Source of the DNA: Lachnospiraceae bacterium
Lineage (GTDB): Bacteria > Bacillota > Clostridia > Lachnospirales > Lachnospiraceae
Length of the DNA: 42,039 nucleotides
Assembly: GCA_017617395.1 (NCBI GenBank)
Contig: JAFZWG010000089.1
Coordinates: forward strand, 1 to 42,039
Direction: 5' to 3'
The position numbers and the translations under genes are program-made. Positions 9,505-18,268 of the stretch are shown in pieces (position 1 is the stretch's first letter; every line of letters starts with the position of its first letter). Below the pieces are notes generated by a model. It saw only the letters and a program-made list of their open reading frames with translations. It searched no databases and had not been told where the DNA came from.

Positions 9505-10594
9505 ACGTATTATTCTGTGTCCGATTACGACCTCAATATGTAACTTTCGATGCAGATACTGTTATCTATCACAACGTGATGAAGCATATCAGGGAAAGCA
9601 GGCAGTATTTCAGTACCCGCCTGAATATGTGGCAAAAGCACTTTCGAAAGAGCGTCTGGGAGGAACGTGCTACTTTAATCTGTGTGCAGATGGCGAGACG
9701 TTGCTGACGAAGAATATTGATCAATACATATTGGCTATTGTGCAGGAAGGCCATTATGTCGAAATTGTCAGCAATCTTTCTGTTACTCCGATGCTGAATA
9801 CAATACTTGGCTTTGACAGAGAGTTGCTGGATCGAATTACGTTTAAGTGCTCCTTTCACTACTTGCAATTAAAGGAACGGGGGCTGCTGGAGGCCTTTGC
9901 GACCAACGTGAAAAGCATCTGGGAGAGAGGGTGTTCAGCGAACATTGAAGTTACTCCAGACGATGAACTGATCCCGTACATTGATGAGCTCAAGTCATTT
10001 TCGGTGAAACACTTCGGCGCGCTTCCGCATTTAACAATTGCGAGAGATGATCGAACGGGACATGATTTTCTGACAAGGCTATCGCGGCAGGAATACATAG
10101 ACACTTGGTCAAGTTTTGACAGTAACTTCTGGCAGTTCAAGATGGAAACGTTCAATGTTAAGCGAGAGGAATACTGTTATGCGGGTGCATGGATGTTGAT
10201 CCTGAATCTAGAGACAGGAACGGCTCGGCAGTGTTATTATTCTCACTATGAGCAGAACATATTTGATGATTTGACAAAACCGATCAGATGGCGTCCAATC
10301 GGAAAATGTCTGGATACGCATTGCTATAACAGTCATGCACTTCTTACACTCGGGTGTATTCCTCATTTCACGAATGTTCGGTATGGTGATATTCGAGACC
10401 GTGAAAAACCAGATGGAAGTCACTGGATTCAGCCTAAGATGAAAGCTTTTCTCAATTCCAAATTGGAAGAGTCAAACGAGGAGCTTTCCGCCAGCGCTAA
10501 GGTGATGAACGCTGCAAAGATTACCGGATACCGGTGCGGTCTGTTGTTTCGAAAGGTAGGGCGAAAAATTTTCGGTGGAAATAAACGTAAATAG
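9491..10594 (+). CDS. Radical SAM protein in EPS cluster
   Basis: A 367-residue radical SAM enzyme. The 4Fe-4S cluster motif CNFRCRYC places cysteines at 17, 21 and 24 (CX3CX2C), followed by YL and a CADGE segment. The C-terminal half holds more cysteines (EEYCYAGAW, RQCYYS, CLDTHCYNSHALLTLGC), which may ligate an auxiliary cluster as in SPASM or Twitch proteins. The start is ATG 9491, 4 nt after AGGAGG (9481-9486), overlapping the flippase; a longer frame from 9449 is rejected. Substrate is unknown. In this context it could modify a sugar or activate a partner, but peptide modification cannot be excluded. A terminator follows. Confidence 0.85.
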   Translation: MDKVKRIILCPITTSICNFRCRYCYLSQRDEAYQGKQAVFQYPPEYVAKALSKERLGGTCYFNLCADGETLLTKNIDQYILAIVQEGHYVEIVSNLSVTPMLNTILGFDRELLDRITFKCSFHYLQLKERGLLEAFATNVKSIWERGCSANIEVTPDDELIPYIDELKSFSVKHFGALPHLTIARDDRTGHDFLTRLSRQEYIDTWSSFDSNFWQFKMETFNVKREEYCYAGAWMLILNLETGTARQCYYSHYEQNIFDDLTKPIRWRPIGKCLDTHCYNSHALLTLGCIPHFTNVRYGDIRDREKPDGSHWIQPKMKAFLNSKLEESNEELSASAKVMNAAKITGYRCGLLFRKVGRKIFGGNKRK

Positions 10595-10653
10595 AATGCT
10601 ATGGTTGTAAATAAGACTATCAGATCGGCTGTCTTACGGAGATGAGTTGTTAC

Positions 10654-10687
10654 AAAGAGTCCATATTATAACGATGGGCTCTTTTTT
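10654..10687 (+). terminator. Rho-independent terminator of first EPS operon
   Basis: An 11-bp stem with one G-U pair: AAAGAGTCCAT (10654-10664), a 9-nt loop, ATGGGCTCTTT (10674-10684), running into a T-tract to 10687. It separates the EPS genes from the beta-CASP gene. Confidence 0.88.
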
Positions 10688-10740
10688 GCTCGGATACCAG
10701 TCTTATTAGTTGTCATACTTGGATTCATTTCGATAAAAAA

Positions 10741-10769
10741 TTGCTAAATCCTATAGAATGCGGTACAAT
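10741..10769 (+). promoter_or_regulatory. Sigma-A type promoter of the beta-CASP gene
   Basis: TTGCTA (10741-10746), a 17-bp spacer and TACAAT (10764-10769), lying just after the EPS terminator and about 45 bp before the start codon. Confidence 0.65.
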
Positions 10770-10814
10770 AGAAAAAAGAAGTTTCGCTGCTTGGCGGGAC
10801 GGGAGGAAATCAGA

Positions 10815-12431
10815 ATGCGGATGCAATTCTTAGGCGCGGCGCGCGAGGTGACCGGTTCGTGCACGCTGCTGCATGCAAACGGACATAAGATTTTAGTGGA
10901 CTGCGGTATGGAGCAGGGGAAGGACATCTATGAAAACAGCGATCTTCCCTGCATGCCGGGCGACATTGACTGCGTGCTGCTTACGCACGCGCATATTGAC
11001 CACTCGGGCAAGCTTCCGCTTCTTGTGGCGGGGGGCTTCAAGGGCCCGATCTACACATCGATTCCCACGGCCAAGTTGTGCGGCATCATGCTGAAGGATT
11101 CGGCGCATATTCAGGAGGTGGAGACATCCTGGAAGTCCCGGAAGGCTATGCGTGCCGGCAAGGAGGCGTCGGCGCCTCTGTACACCATGGAAGATGCGAT
11201 GGCAGCCATCGAGCTTCTCAAGCCGCTGCCGTACCATGAGGCCGTTGAGGTTCTGGACGGCGTGAGCGTGAAGCTTCGCGATGCGGGACATCTGCTGGGG
11301 TCGGCGAGCATCGAGGTGATCGTGAACGAGGGCGGAAACGTTACGAAGGTTCTCTTTTCCGGAGATCTCGGAAACCGCAACCGTCCGTTGATCCGCGACC
11401 CCGAGATGCCGAACGAGGCGGTCGACTACGTTGTCATTGAGTCTACATACGGCACCCGTGAGCACGGACCGCGTGCGGACTATGCGGGACAGCTTGCGCA
11501 GCTGATCCAGACTACGTTTGATAAGGGCGGAAACGTGGTGATTCCCGCATTTGCCGTGGGCAGAACGCAGGAGATGCTCTACGTTATCCGCGAGATCAAG
11601 GAGAAGGGCCTTGTCACGGGACACGACAATTTCCCCGTTTGGGTCGACAGTCCGCTGGCCATCGAGGCGACAAATATTTACAGTCAGGATATGCTCTCGT
11701 ACTGCGACGAGGAGACCGCGGCACTGATCCGTGCCGGCGTGAATCCGATCCGTTTCCCCGGACTGGAGATCGCGCTTACCAGCGACCAGTCCAAGGCGAT
11801 CAACGAGGACCGCACGCCGAAGATCATCCTCTCCGCCAGCGGTATGTGCGAGGCCGGCCGTATCCGCCATCATTTGAAGCATAACCTCTGGCGTCCGGAG
11901 TCGACGATCCTCTTCGTGGGGTATCAGGCGGTAGGAACCCTCGGCCGTGCCGTTTTGGACGGCGCGACGTCGGTGAAGCTCTTCGGCGAGGAGATCAGTA
12001 TCCGCGCGAATATCGTGAAGATGGAGGGCATCAGCGGTCATGCCGACCGTCCGATCCTCCTCGACTGGCTTTCGGCGCTTCCCGAGAAGCCGAAGAAGGT
12101 CTTCGTCAACCACGGCGAGGAGAGCTCCTGCGAAGAATTTGCGGAGACGGTATGGAAAGAGCTCGGCTACGGCGCTGAGGCGCCCTATAACGGCGCTTTG
12201 TACGATCTGGTGACCAACACCCGCCTTGCGGACGGAAACCGCGTTAAATTGGCTGATTTGGCCCCTGCAGAGGCCAAGAAGCAGTCGTCTGCATCGGCAG
12301 TATTTGACCGGCTTGTTTTGGCCGGAAAGAAGCTGATGGCGGTCATCGAGCGAAACCGCGGATCGTCGAACAAAGACCTCGGCAAATTCGCGGACCAGGT
12401 GAACGCGCTGGCCGGGAAGTGGGATAAGTAG
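10815..12431 (+). CDS. MBL-fold, beta-CASP ribonuclease-like hydrolase
   Basis: A 538-residue metallo-beta-lactamase fold protein of the beta-CASP group (YSH1/CPSF73-like, COG1236), probably an RNA-processing nuclease in the cytoplasm. Motifs in order: LTHAHIDHSG (zinc HxHxDH), DAGHLLGSA, SGDLGNRNRP, IPAFAVGRTQE, SASGMCEAGRIRHH, GYQAVGTLGR, ISGHAD and FVNHGE (C-terminal RMMBL). The last 60 residues are a Lys/Ala-rich extension beyond the core. ATG 10815 is used, 8 nt after GGGAGG; ATG 10821 is an alternative and the longer frame from 10758 overlaps the promoter. It is GC-rich like core genes, yet lies inside the EPS locus with its own promoter, so it is probably functionally independent. Confidence 0.88.
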   Translation: MRMQFLGAAREVTGSCTLLHANGHKILVDCGMEQGKDIYENSDLPCMPGDIDCVLLTHAHIDHSGKLPLLVAGGFKGPIYTSIPTAKLCGIMLKDSAHIQEVETSWKSRKAMRAGKEASAPLYTMEDAMAAIELLKPLPYHEAVEVLDGVSVKLRDAGHLLGSASIEVIVNEGGNVTKVLFSGDLGNRNRPLIRDPEMPNEAVDYVVIESTYGTREHGPRADYAGQLAQLIQTTFDKGGNVVIPAFAVGRTQEMLYVIREIKEKGLVTGHDNFPVWVDSPLAIEATNIYSQDMLSYCDEETAALIRAGVNPIRFPGLEIALTSDQSKAINEDRTPKIILSASGMCEAGRIRHHLKHNLWRPESTILFVGYQAVGTLGRAVLDGATSVKLFGEEISIRANIVKMEGISGHADRPILLDWLSALPEKPKKVFVNHGEESSCEEFAETVWKELGYGAEAPYNGALYDLVTNTRLADGNRVKLADLAPAEAKKQSSASAVFDRLVLAGKKLMAVIERNRGSSNKDLGKFADQVNALAGKWDK

Positions 12432-12507
12432 TTGTGCGAATCAGACTTGATTCGACAGAGGAGAGCTTGTTTAGAGGAGAGCCTGCTTTCGCGGGCAATA
12501 TGAGAAG

Positions 12508-13869
12508 ATGAAAGACATCAACATACGGAAGAAAATTACTATACGTGAAGGTGCAGTAGCAGATTTTCTTGTTTTTGTTGCACTTTGTCTGTTTGTTTTA
12601 AGTCCGTTGATTCAGACTGTTCGGGAGATGATTTGGCCGAACAGAGGAAGTAAGTATTTCGGAAGGGTCAGTCTGTACCCGAATCTTGTCGGTAACATCA
12701 ATTACATTGTAGCGATCGTTGCTATTCTTTTTTGGTTGCTTCTCGTACGAAAAGTGATCCGAAGAGGACAGCAGGGGGAATGGCCTAAACTGTTCCTTCC
12801 CTTGCTGTTTTTTGGAATACTTGCGGTTTGGATGTATGTCAGTCAGGCAGTAAATGGGTTTACTGAAGAAGCCCTTGTAGGAGACACCTATCGCAGCGAA
12901 AGTCTGTTTACTTTTGTTGTATATCTATTGGGCTATTTTTTCCTTGCGACAATCCTGCGTTCGGATAAGCTTAGGCAGGCATTGTGCTATATTTTTCTTG
13001 GGTCGAACGGTATCATAGGTATAATGGTACTGGTTGATTATTTCTGGGTGAAGCTGGAAGTGTTTAGTCATAGCGAAGGCATGGCGGCAATCTTTCATCA
13101 ATTCAACCATTATGGTTACTATCTTGTTCTTGGAATTCTTGTTTCTGCCGTTTTGTTTATTGTTTCCGGCGGACGTCTTTGGTTGCGCGCGGTTTGTGTC
13201 GCCGTCTTTGTGCTTGACAATATCGTTTTGATTTTGAATAACACTTTTGGTTGTTATCTAGCGGTTATCGCTGCATTGCTTTTTTGTGCAGGCGTATTCG
13301 GAATTGCACGTAGAGACAAAGGAGAGTGTCTTCGCGCGGGGATAATTCTTGGTGCATTTATAGTGATTACTGTGGCTATGCATCTGACCGGGCATAGTGC
13401 CGCAGGGGACGTTGCAAAACTGGCAAATGATATTGAGAATATTTCCGCGGAGAATGAAAATGCAAAATATGCCGGGACAGGTCGGTGGACGTTGTGGAAG
13501 ACGTCGGTTGAAAGCATCAAGGAGCGACCGATTTTCGGCTGGGGCGTAGACGGTATCGCCGACAGACTTGATGCTGCAACAGAAGGGTTGAATAATAGGC
13601 CTCACAATGAATTTTTACAGTGGGCGGCATTTTTCGGGGTTCCGGCATTTCTTTTGTACTTTGCGGCTCTCTGTTTGGTTATGTTTGGAATGTTTCCACG
13701 GTTAAAAAAACTAGATGCCGTGAGCTTGACTTGTTTCATCACCTCGGCGGGATATATCGCGTCGTCGATGTTTGGCAACACGACGTACTATACGGCACCT
13801 TTTTTCTTCATTTTTCTCGGAATGACCTGCAGAGATCGGTATTATATAAACGAAGCGGACAAGAGTTGA
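12508..13869 (+). CDS. Wzy / O-antigen ligase-like polymerase
   Basis: A 453-residue protein with about 11 hydrophobic segments, of the O-antigen ligase/polymerase family (Wzy_C, PF04932), which joins lipid-linked repeat units outside the membrane. A large external loop holds the family signature: GTGRWTLWKTS then ERPIFGWG, followed by RPHNEFLQWAAFFGVPAF with the conserved His. The ribosome site is weak (GAGAAG); a small hairpin GCCTGC-TTTC-GCGGGC (12481-12496) lies just upstream and could affect initiation. The 76-bp gap from the nuclease gene also holds the inverted repeat CGAATCA/TGATTCG (12437-12454). It opens the second EPS segment and would be the polymerase for the cluster. Confidence 0.87.
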   Translation: MKDINIRKKITIREGAVADFLVFVALCLFVLSPLIQTVREMIWPNRGSKYFGRVSLYPNLVGNINYIVAIVAILFWLLLVRKVIRRGQQGEWPKLFLPLLFFGILAVWMYVSQAVNGFTEEALVGDTYRSESLFTFVVYLLGYFFLATILRSDKLRQALCYIFLGSNGIIGIMVLVDYFWVKLEVFSHSEGMAAIFHQFNHYGYYLVLGILVSAVLFIVSGGRLWLRAVCVAVFVLDNIVLILNNTFGCYLAVIAALLFCAGVFGIARRDKGECLRAGIILGAFIVITVAMHLTGHSAAGDVAKLANDIENISAENENAKYAGTGRWTLWKTSVESIKERPIFGWGVDGIADRLDAATEGLNNRPHNEFLQWAAFFGVPAFLLYFAALCLVMFGMFPRLKKLDAVSLTCFITSAGYIASSMFGNTTYYTAPFFFIFLGMTCRDRYYINEADKS

Positions 13870-13887
13870 TGAAAGGAAGTCAATGGC

Positions 13888-16005
13888 ATGATTAAGAAAA
13901 ACCAAACATACCTTAATCGAATCAACGCCATGCTGGATTTCCTGCTGGTGTTCCTTTCCTATCTCTTCTCTGCATGGTTTCGATTGAGGGTTCTCAATGG
14001 CTCTTGGGAAAACAAGGGATTGAGTCGTCCGATGATTATTGCATCGCTGTTCTACGCGGCGGGCTTGATTATCATGCTTGGGTTCTTCGGCTTTTATCGT
14101 ACGACTCGTGTGAAGAAGCTTTCGTGGAAGCTTCGGACAATCTTTGTCGCCACAACGATGTCGATTTTCGTTGTTACCGCCTTCATCTTTGTCTTTAAGG
14201 TTGAGGATGTTTCGCGTGGTATCATTGCAATTTTCTATGCGCTGACTATTGTCTTGCTCGGGCTAAAGCAAATTCTCGTGCGGATGGTTTTAAACCAGAT
14301 TCGCAGTTCCGGATATAACATCAAGCACGAGATTCTGGTTGGTAGCGGAAGACTGGCGAAACAATATCGCGAGGACCTGAACAACGAACCGGAACTTGGA
14401 ATTCAGATCGACAAATGCATAGAAGCAGATGGTAATCTGGGAGAGTTGCTTAACAGTTCGGTTATCGATGAAGTTGTAATTGCTCTTGAACCGGAGCAGT
14501 ACGGAAGCATTACGAAGATTATAGCGGAATGTGAAAAAAGCGGTGTTAAATACTTCGTCATCCCCTTTTACAACGATATGATTCCTGCCCACCCGGTGTT
14601 TGAGAGTATCGGAAGAACAAAGCTTGTAAATATGCGTGCCAACAAGCTTGAGTCCCTCGGTTGGGCAGGGCTGAAGAGAGGGTTTGATATCCTGATCAGC
14701 GCGTTGGGAATACTGATTCTCAGCCCGTTGCTTATACTGATCGCAATCGGTGTTAAACTGTCAAGTCCGGGGCCGATTTTGTTTCGACAGGAACGTGTCG
14801 GTTATAACCGGAAGCATTTTCAGATGTTGAAATTTCGCTCTATGGTTGTAAATTCCACGTCGGATACTGCATGGAGTAAACAGGGCGATAATCGGCGTAC
14901 GAGGTTTGGATCTTTCATAAGAAAGACAAGCTTAGATGAATTACCGCAGCTGATTAATGTCCTGAAGGGGGATATGAGCCTTGTCGGGCCAAGGCCGGAG
15001 TTGCCGTATTTCGTTGAAAAATTCAAGGAAGAAATCCCGCTGTATATGGTCAAACATCAGGTGCGGCCGGGTATCACCGGTTGGGCACAGATTAACGGCT
15101 ATCGTGGCGATACCAGTATTCGTAAGCGGATTGAGTATGATTTATGGTACATCGAGAATTGGAGTCTGTTTTTGGATCTGAAGATCTTTTTCATGACGGT
15201 TCCATGGGGAATGATTAACAATGAGAAGAAAGCAGACTATACAGAGAAAGACGTCAAGATTATCGTAGCGAGCCATAAAGCATACTGGATGCCTTCGGAT
15301 CAGATGTATGTGCCTCTCCATGTCGGAGCTGAGGGGTCGGAGAGTATTGGCTTTTTGCCGGACAATACCGGCGAAAACATCAGCGTGAAGAATCCTAACT
15401 ATTGCGAGTTGACTGGGCTGTATTGGGCCTGGAAGAACATGGATTGTGAGTATTTGGGGCTCGCCCATTACCGCAGGCATTTTTCTAAGAAAAGCGGTAA
15501 CGGCGAACGCCGTGATGTTCTTCGAATTGAACAAGCGAGCGAATTGCTTGACGGCGTGGATATTTTGCTTCCGAAGGAGCGGAGATATTTCATAGAGACA
15601 AACTATAAACAGTACGTTCATGCGCATCATGAGATTGATCTTGTGGAGACACGTCGTATTATCGAAGAACACTGTCCGGAGTATATTCCCGCCTACGATG
15701 CAGTCATGAAGAAGACGCATGGCCATAGATTCAACATGTTCATCATGAAGAAGAATTTGGCTGATTTGTACTGCGAGTGGTTGTTTGATGTTTTGTTTGA
15801 GTTGGAGAAGCGTCTGGATATCAGCGGGTATAGTGATTACGATAAGCGCCTTTTCGGTTTCGTCTCGGAAAGACTTATGGATGTCTGGCTCACGAAAAAC
15901 GAGTATACGTATAAGGACATTCCCTACATTTACCTCGAAAAGATTAATTGGTTTTCAAAAGGAGTCCGCTTTGTCATGCGAAAGATAAAACCCCGGAAGC
16001 AGTGA
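13888..16005 (+). CDS. Fusion: initiating undecaprenyl-phosphate sugar phosphotransferase + DUF4422 glycosyltransferase
   Basis: A 705-residue two-domain protein. Residues 1-450 are a WcaJ/WbaP-type polyprenyl-phosphate sugar-1-phosphate transferase, which loads the first sugar onto undecaprenyl phosphate. It has four N-terminal membrane helices, a CoA-binding-like soluble part, then the bacterial sugar transferase domain: KRGFDILISALGILILSPLL, KFRSM (near residue 314), the catalytic pair D350-E351 in SLDELPQ, SLVGPRPELP and RPGITGWAQINGYRG. Residues from about 455 are a DUF4422 domain (PF14393, predicted glycosyltransferase): KIIVASHKAYWMP, LTGLYWAWKN and YLGLAHYRRHFS. Normally these are separate genes. 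The frame is continuous with no obvious junction error. The fusion could pass the first sugar directly to the second transferase. Confidence 0.9.
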   Translation: MIKKNQTYLNRINAMLDFLLVFLSYLFSAWFRLRVLNGSWENKGLSRPMIIASLFYAAGLIIMLGFFGFYRTTRVKKLSWKLRTIFVATTMSIFVVTAFIFVFKVEDVSRGIIAIFYALTIVLLGLKQILVRMVLNQIRSSGYNIKHEILVGSGRLAKQYREDLNNEPELGIQIDKCIEADGNLGELLNSSVIDEVVIALEPEQYGSITKIIAECEKSGVKYFVIPFYNDMIPAHPVFESIGRTKLVNMRANKLESLGWAGLKRGFDILISALGILILSPLLILIAIGVKLSSPGPILFRQERVGYNRKHFQMLKFRSMVVNSTSDTAWSKQGDNRRTRFGSFIRKTSLDELPQLINVLKGDMSLVGPRPELPYFVEKFKEEIPLYMVKHQVRPGITGWAQINGYRGDTSIRKRIEYDLWYIENWSLFLDLKIFFMTVPWGMINNEKKADYTEKDVKIIVASHKAYWMPSDQMYVPLHVGAEGSESIGFLPDNTGENISVKNPNYCELTGLYWAWKNMDCEYLGLAHYRRHFSKKSGNGERRDVLRIEQASELLDGVDILLPKERRYFIETNYKQYVHAHHEIDLVETRRIIEEHCPEYIPAYDAVMKKTHGHRFNMFIMKKNLADLYCEWLFDVLFELEKRLDISGYSDYDKRLFGFVSERLMDVWLTKNEYTYKDIPYIYLEKINWFSKGVRFVMRKIKPRKQ

Positions 16006-16025
16006 AGCAACAACGAGGTGGAAGA

Positions 16026-17183
16026 ATGAAAGAAAACAAATACTACGATTTCGGATACAACAAATTTGGTCCCTTTTTGTTCGGCTTCGCCCGGTGGTTA
16101 AAGAGAGAGCTTTTGAGTAGCGGTTATGAGAAAGTTTTTTTCTTTTCCCGAGACGGCTATATGATGCAGAAGGCATTTGATCTGCTGAATGACACAGGCA
16201 TCAAGTCGGAATATGTTTACACATCCAGAAAGAGTTTGCGCCAACCATTGCTATATAATTGCACGGACTTTGAGGAGTCGCTGGCATATCTTTCCCGCGA
16301 GCGGTATATCAGTTATGGTAAATTACTGGAATACTACGGGTTTGATGAGGCAGAACAGGAGGATATCGCAAAAGCGGAGGGGTTTCGTCTGGATGAAGCT
16401 AAGCTATACGATGAGATAAAGGGGGACGAATTAGCTCGACACTTGTATAAAAGCCGCGAGGCAATTATCAGAGAGCGCTCACAGGAACAGGACAGGCTTC
16501 TTCTGCAATATACGGAACAGAAGGGAATGCGCCAGCGATTTGCAATCGTCGATGTCGGGTGGCATGGAAATATGCAACGGTACCTTGAGCTCTTTATGCA
16601 GAGACATGGTTTGGGGAACGAGTTCGAAGGGTATTATCTGGGGATTCTTCCGGACGCAAAACTGGCGACCGGAGTCCATGGCTACGTGTACGAACCGGAA
16701 CGCCCGAAAATGTACAAGAAGATGTTATGCTTTTTCGGTGTTTGCGAGAAACTTCTTCAGGGGTTTGAGGGATCTACCGTTGGATATGTGAGTGAAGGCG
16801 AAGATGTCTTGCCGAAGCTTATGTCATATGAGTACGAGGGTGATCCGCAGGTGGTGGAGGCCATTGAGTCATGGCAGAAGGGTGCGCTTACATACGTGCA
16901 AGAGGCTGTAGCGCATGACATTGATCTCCCGGATGAGAGCCTTTGTAATCCGCTTCTTCGTTTTGGTAGAAAACCATCTTTGGCTGATACGAAGTTGTTT
17001 TCTTTTTTCTACAATACGGATGGATCAAAAGCGTATTATACATCACAGAAGCCGTTGTATAGATATCGCCCCAAGGAGTTGATTCGTGCGCTTTCAGACA
17101 GTCCGTGGAAGACCGGGTTCATGAAGTCGGCGTTCAAAGTTCCGCTGCCGTACTACACAGTGTACAGGCTGATGAAGAAGTGA
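16026..17183 (+). CDS. EPS-cluster protein resembling the C-terminal part of COG5610 HAD-like proteins
   Basis: A 385-residue soluble protein. The segment YEKVFFFSRDGYMMQKAFDLL followed by EYVYTSRKSLRQP resembles the C-terminal module of COG5610 proteins (predicted HAD-superfamily hydrolases of capsule and EPS loci), but the catalytic HAD module itself is absent. A second block, FAIVDVGWHGNMQRYL, also fits that module. The HAD part appears as a separate gene at 18269, two genes downstream. ATG 16026 is chosen after GAGGTGGAAG; the longer frame from 15948 overlaps the upstream gene. Role in EPS synthesis is unknown; glycan modification or transfer is plausible. Confidence 0.7.
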   Translation: MKENKYYDFGYNKFGPFLFGFARWLKRELLSSGYEKVFFFSRDGYMMQKAFDLLNDTGIKSEYVYTSRKSLRQPLLYNCTDFEESLAYLSRERYISYGKLLEYYGFDEAEQEDIAKAEGFRLDEAKLYDEIKGDELARHLYKSREAIIRERSQEQDRLLLQYTEQKGMRQRFAIVDVGWHGNMQRYLELFMQRHGLGNEFEGYYLGILPDAKLATGVHGYVYEPERPKMYKKMLCFFGVCEKLLQGFEGSTVGYVSEGEDVLPKLMSYEYEGDPQVVEAIESWQKGALTYVQEAVAHDIDLPDESLCNPLLRFGRKPSLADTKLFSFFYNTDGSKAYYTSQKPLYRYRPKELIRALSDSPWKTGFMKSAFKVPLPYYTVYRLMKK

Positions 17184-17247
17184 TGGCGCGAAACTGTTAT
17201 GTTGCAAGAAAGGGAAGGAGTTCGGGGAGTTCCTCGATTGGAAGCAG

Positions 17248-18249
17248 ATGAAGAGAGTCAGCGTGGTGATTCCCGTTTATAATGTTGAGAAGTATCTGCA
17301 TGAGTGTGTAGATAGCGTTCTTTCTCAAACATATGGAGAGCTGGAAATCATTTTAGTCGATGACGGGTCGCCTGATGGGAGTGGTTCTATTTGCGATGAA
17401 TATGCCGCAAGAGACAGCCGCGTTTCAGTGATCCACAAGGAAAACGGAGGGCTCTCCGATGCACGAAATGCCGGCTTAGAGGTTGTCACGGGAGAGTATG
17501 TGTGGTTTGTTGACGGTGATGACAGCTTGACATCTGATGCAGTGGAAAAAGTTCTACAGCGGGCGGAGGCAACAAAAGCGGATATCGTCTATTTAGATGC
17601 GATCAACTTCAACGAGGAAGGATTCGCCCCGAGTTTCTCTGAATCGCTTGTGCATCGGGGTCAGTACGAACCGACATCGGGATCGAAAATGATGATTCAG
17701 ATGTTTGAGCAGAACGATTATATTTGCTCCGCATGTACCCATTTTTATCGTGCAGCTTTTCTTTTTGAGAACAGGCTTAGGTTTGTGAAAGGGTTACTGT
17801 TTGAGGATTTAATGTTTAACGGAGCGACGTTCTTAAAGGCGCGTACGGTTAGCGGCGTAAATGAACCGCTTTACTGCCGGAGATTACATGCTGATTCGAT
17901 TTTGACAAGCAGCGGCTCTGTCAGAAAGGTGCAATCGTATAAATATATTGTCACTCGGTTCCTTGAGATGTATCAGGAGGACAAAGCTGATACGGAAGAA
18001 AAAGCTGCGCTTTCATATTTGATTTCGCTTGCGGCAAATATGTGTTTGATTCGTTATGCTGATGTTCCGAAAGCCGATGAGAAGATCGCGCGCGAGGAAG
18101 TAAAAGCCGTAAAAGAGTTGCTTCGACCGTATGATTATTTCGGAAGCCGAAAAGTGAAGGTAAAGATGCAGGGCATTACTGTTTTCAGAGCTTATAGAAG
18201 AACGAAAGACAAATTGGTAAGAAGGATAAATGCCCGAAAGGCTAAGTAG
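17248..18249 (+). CDS. Glycosyltransferase family 2 (EPS), third paralog
   Basis: A 333-residue GT2 enzyme with VSVVIPVYNVEKYL, VDDGSPDGSG and a DGDD metal site (WFVDGDDSL) in place of the DSDD of its two paralogs. The N-terminal 100 residues are close to the genes at 4856 and 5839, including the IHKENGGLSDARNAGL segment, while the C-terminal half differs. It ends with a basic tail. The ribosome site is poor (GGAAG a few bases before ATG). It lies between the two COG5610-like pieces, in the same direction. Confidence 0.9.
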   Translation: MKRVSVVIPVYNVEKYLHECVDSVLSQTYGELEIILVDDGSPDGSGSICDEYAARDSRVSVIHKENGGLSDARNAGLEVVTGEYVWFVDGDDSLTSDAVEKVLQRAEATKADIVYLDAINFNEEGFAPSFSESLVHRGQYEPTSGSKMMIQMFEQNDYICSACTHFYRAAFLFENRLRFVKGLLFEDLMFNGATFLKARTVSGVNEPLYCRRLHADSILTSSGSVRKVQSYKYIVTRFLEMYQEDKADTEEKAALSYLISLAANMCLIRYADVPKADEKIAREEVKAVKELLRPYDYFGSRKVKVKMQGITVFRAYRRTKDKLVRRINARKAK

Positions 18250-18268
18250 CAACGGAAGGAGGCTTCCG

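Noticed and set aside
10893-12113. 406-aa minus-strand ORF opposite the beta-CASP gene
   Set aside because: Arg/His/Leu-rich shadow composition and no ribosome site; the plus frame has full family motifs.
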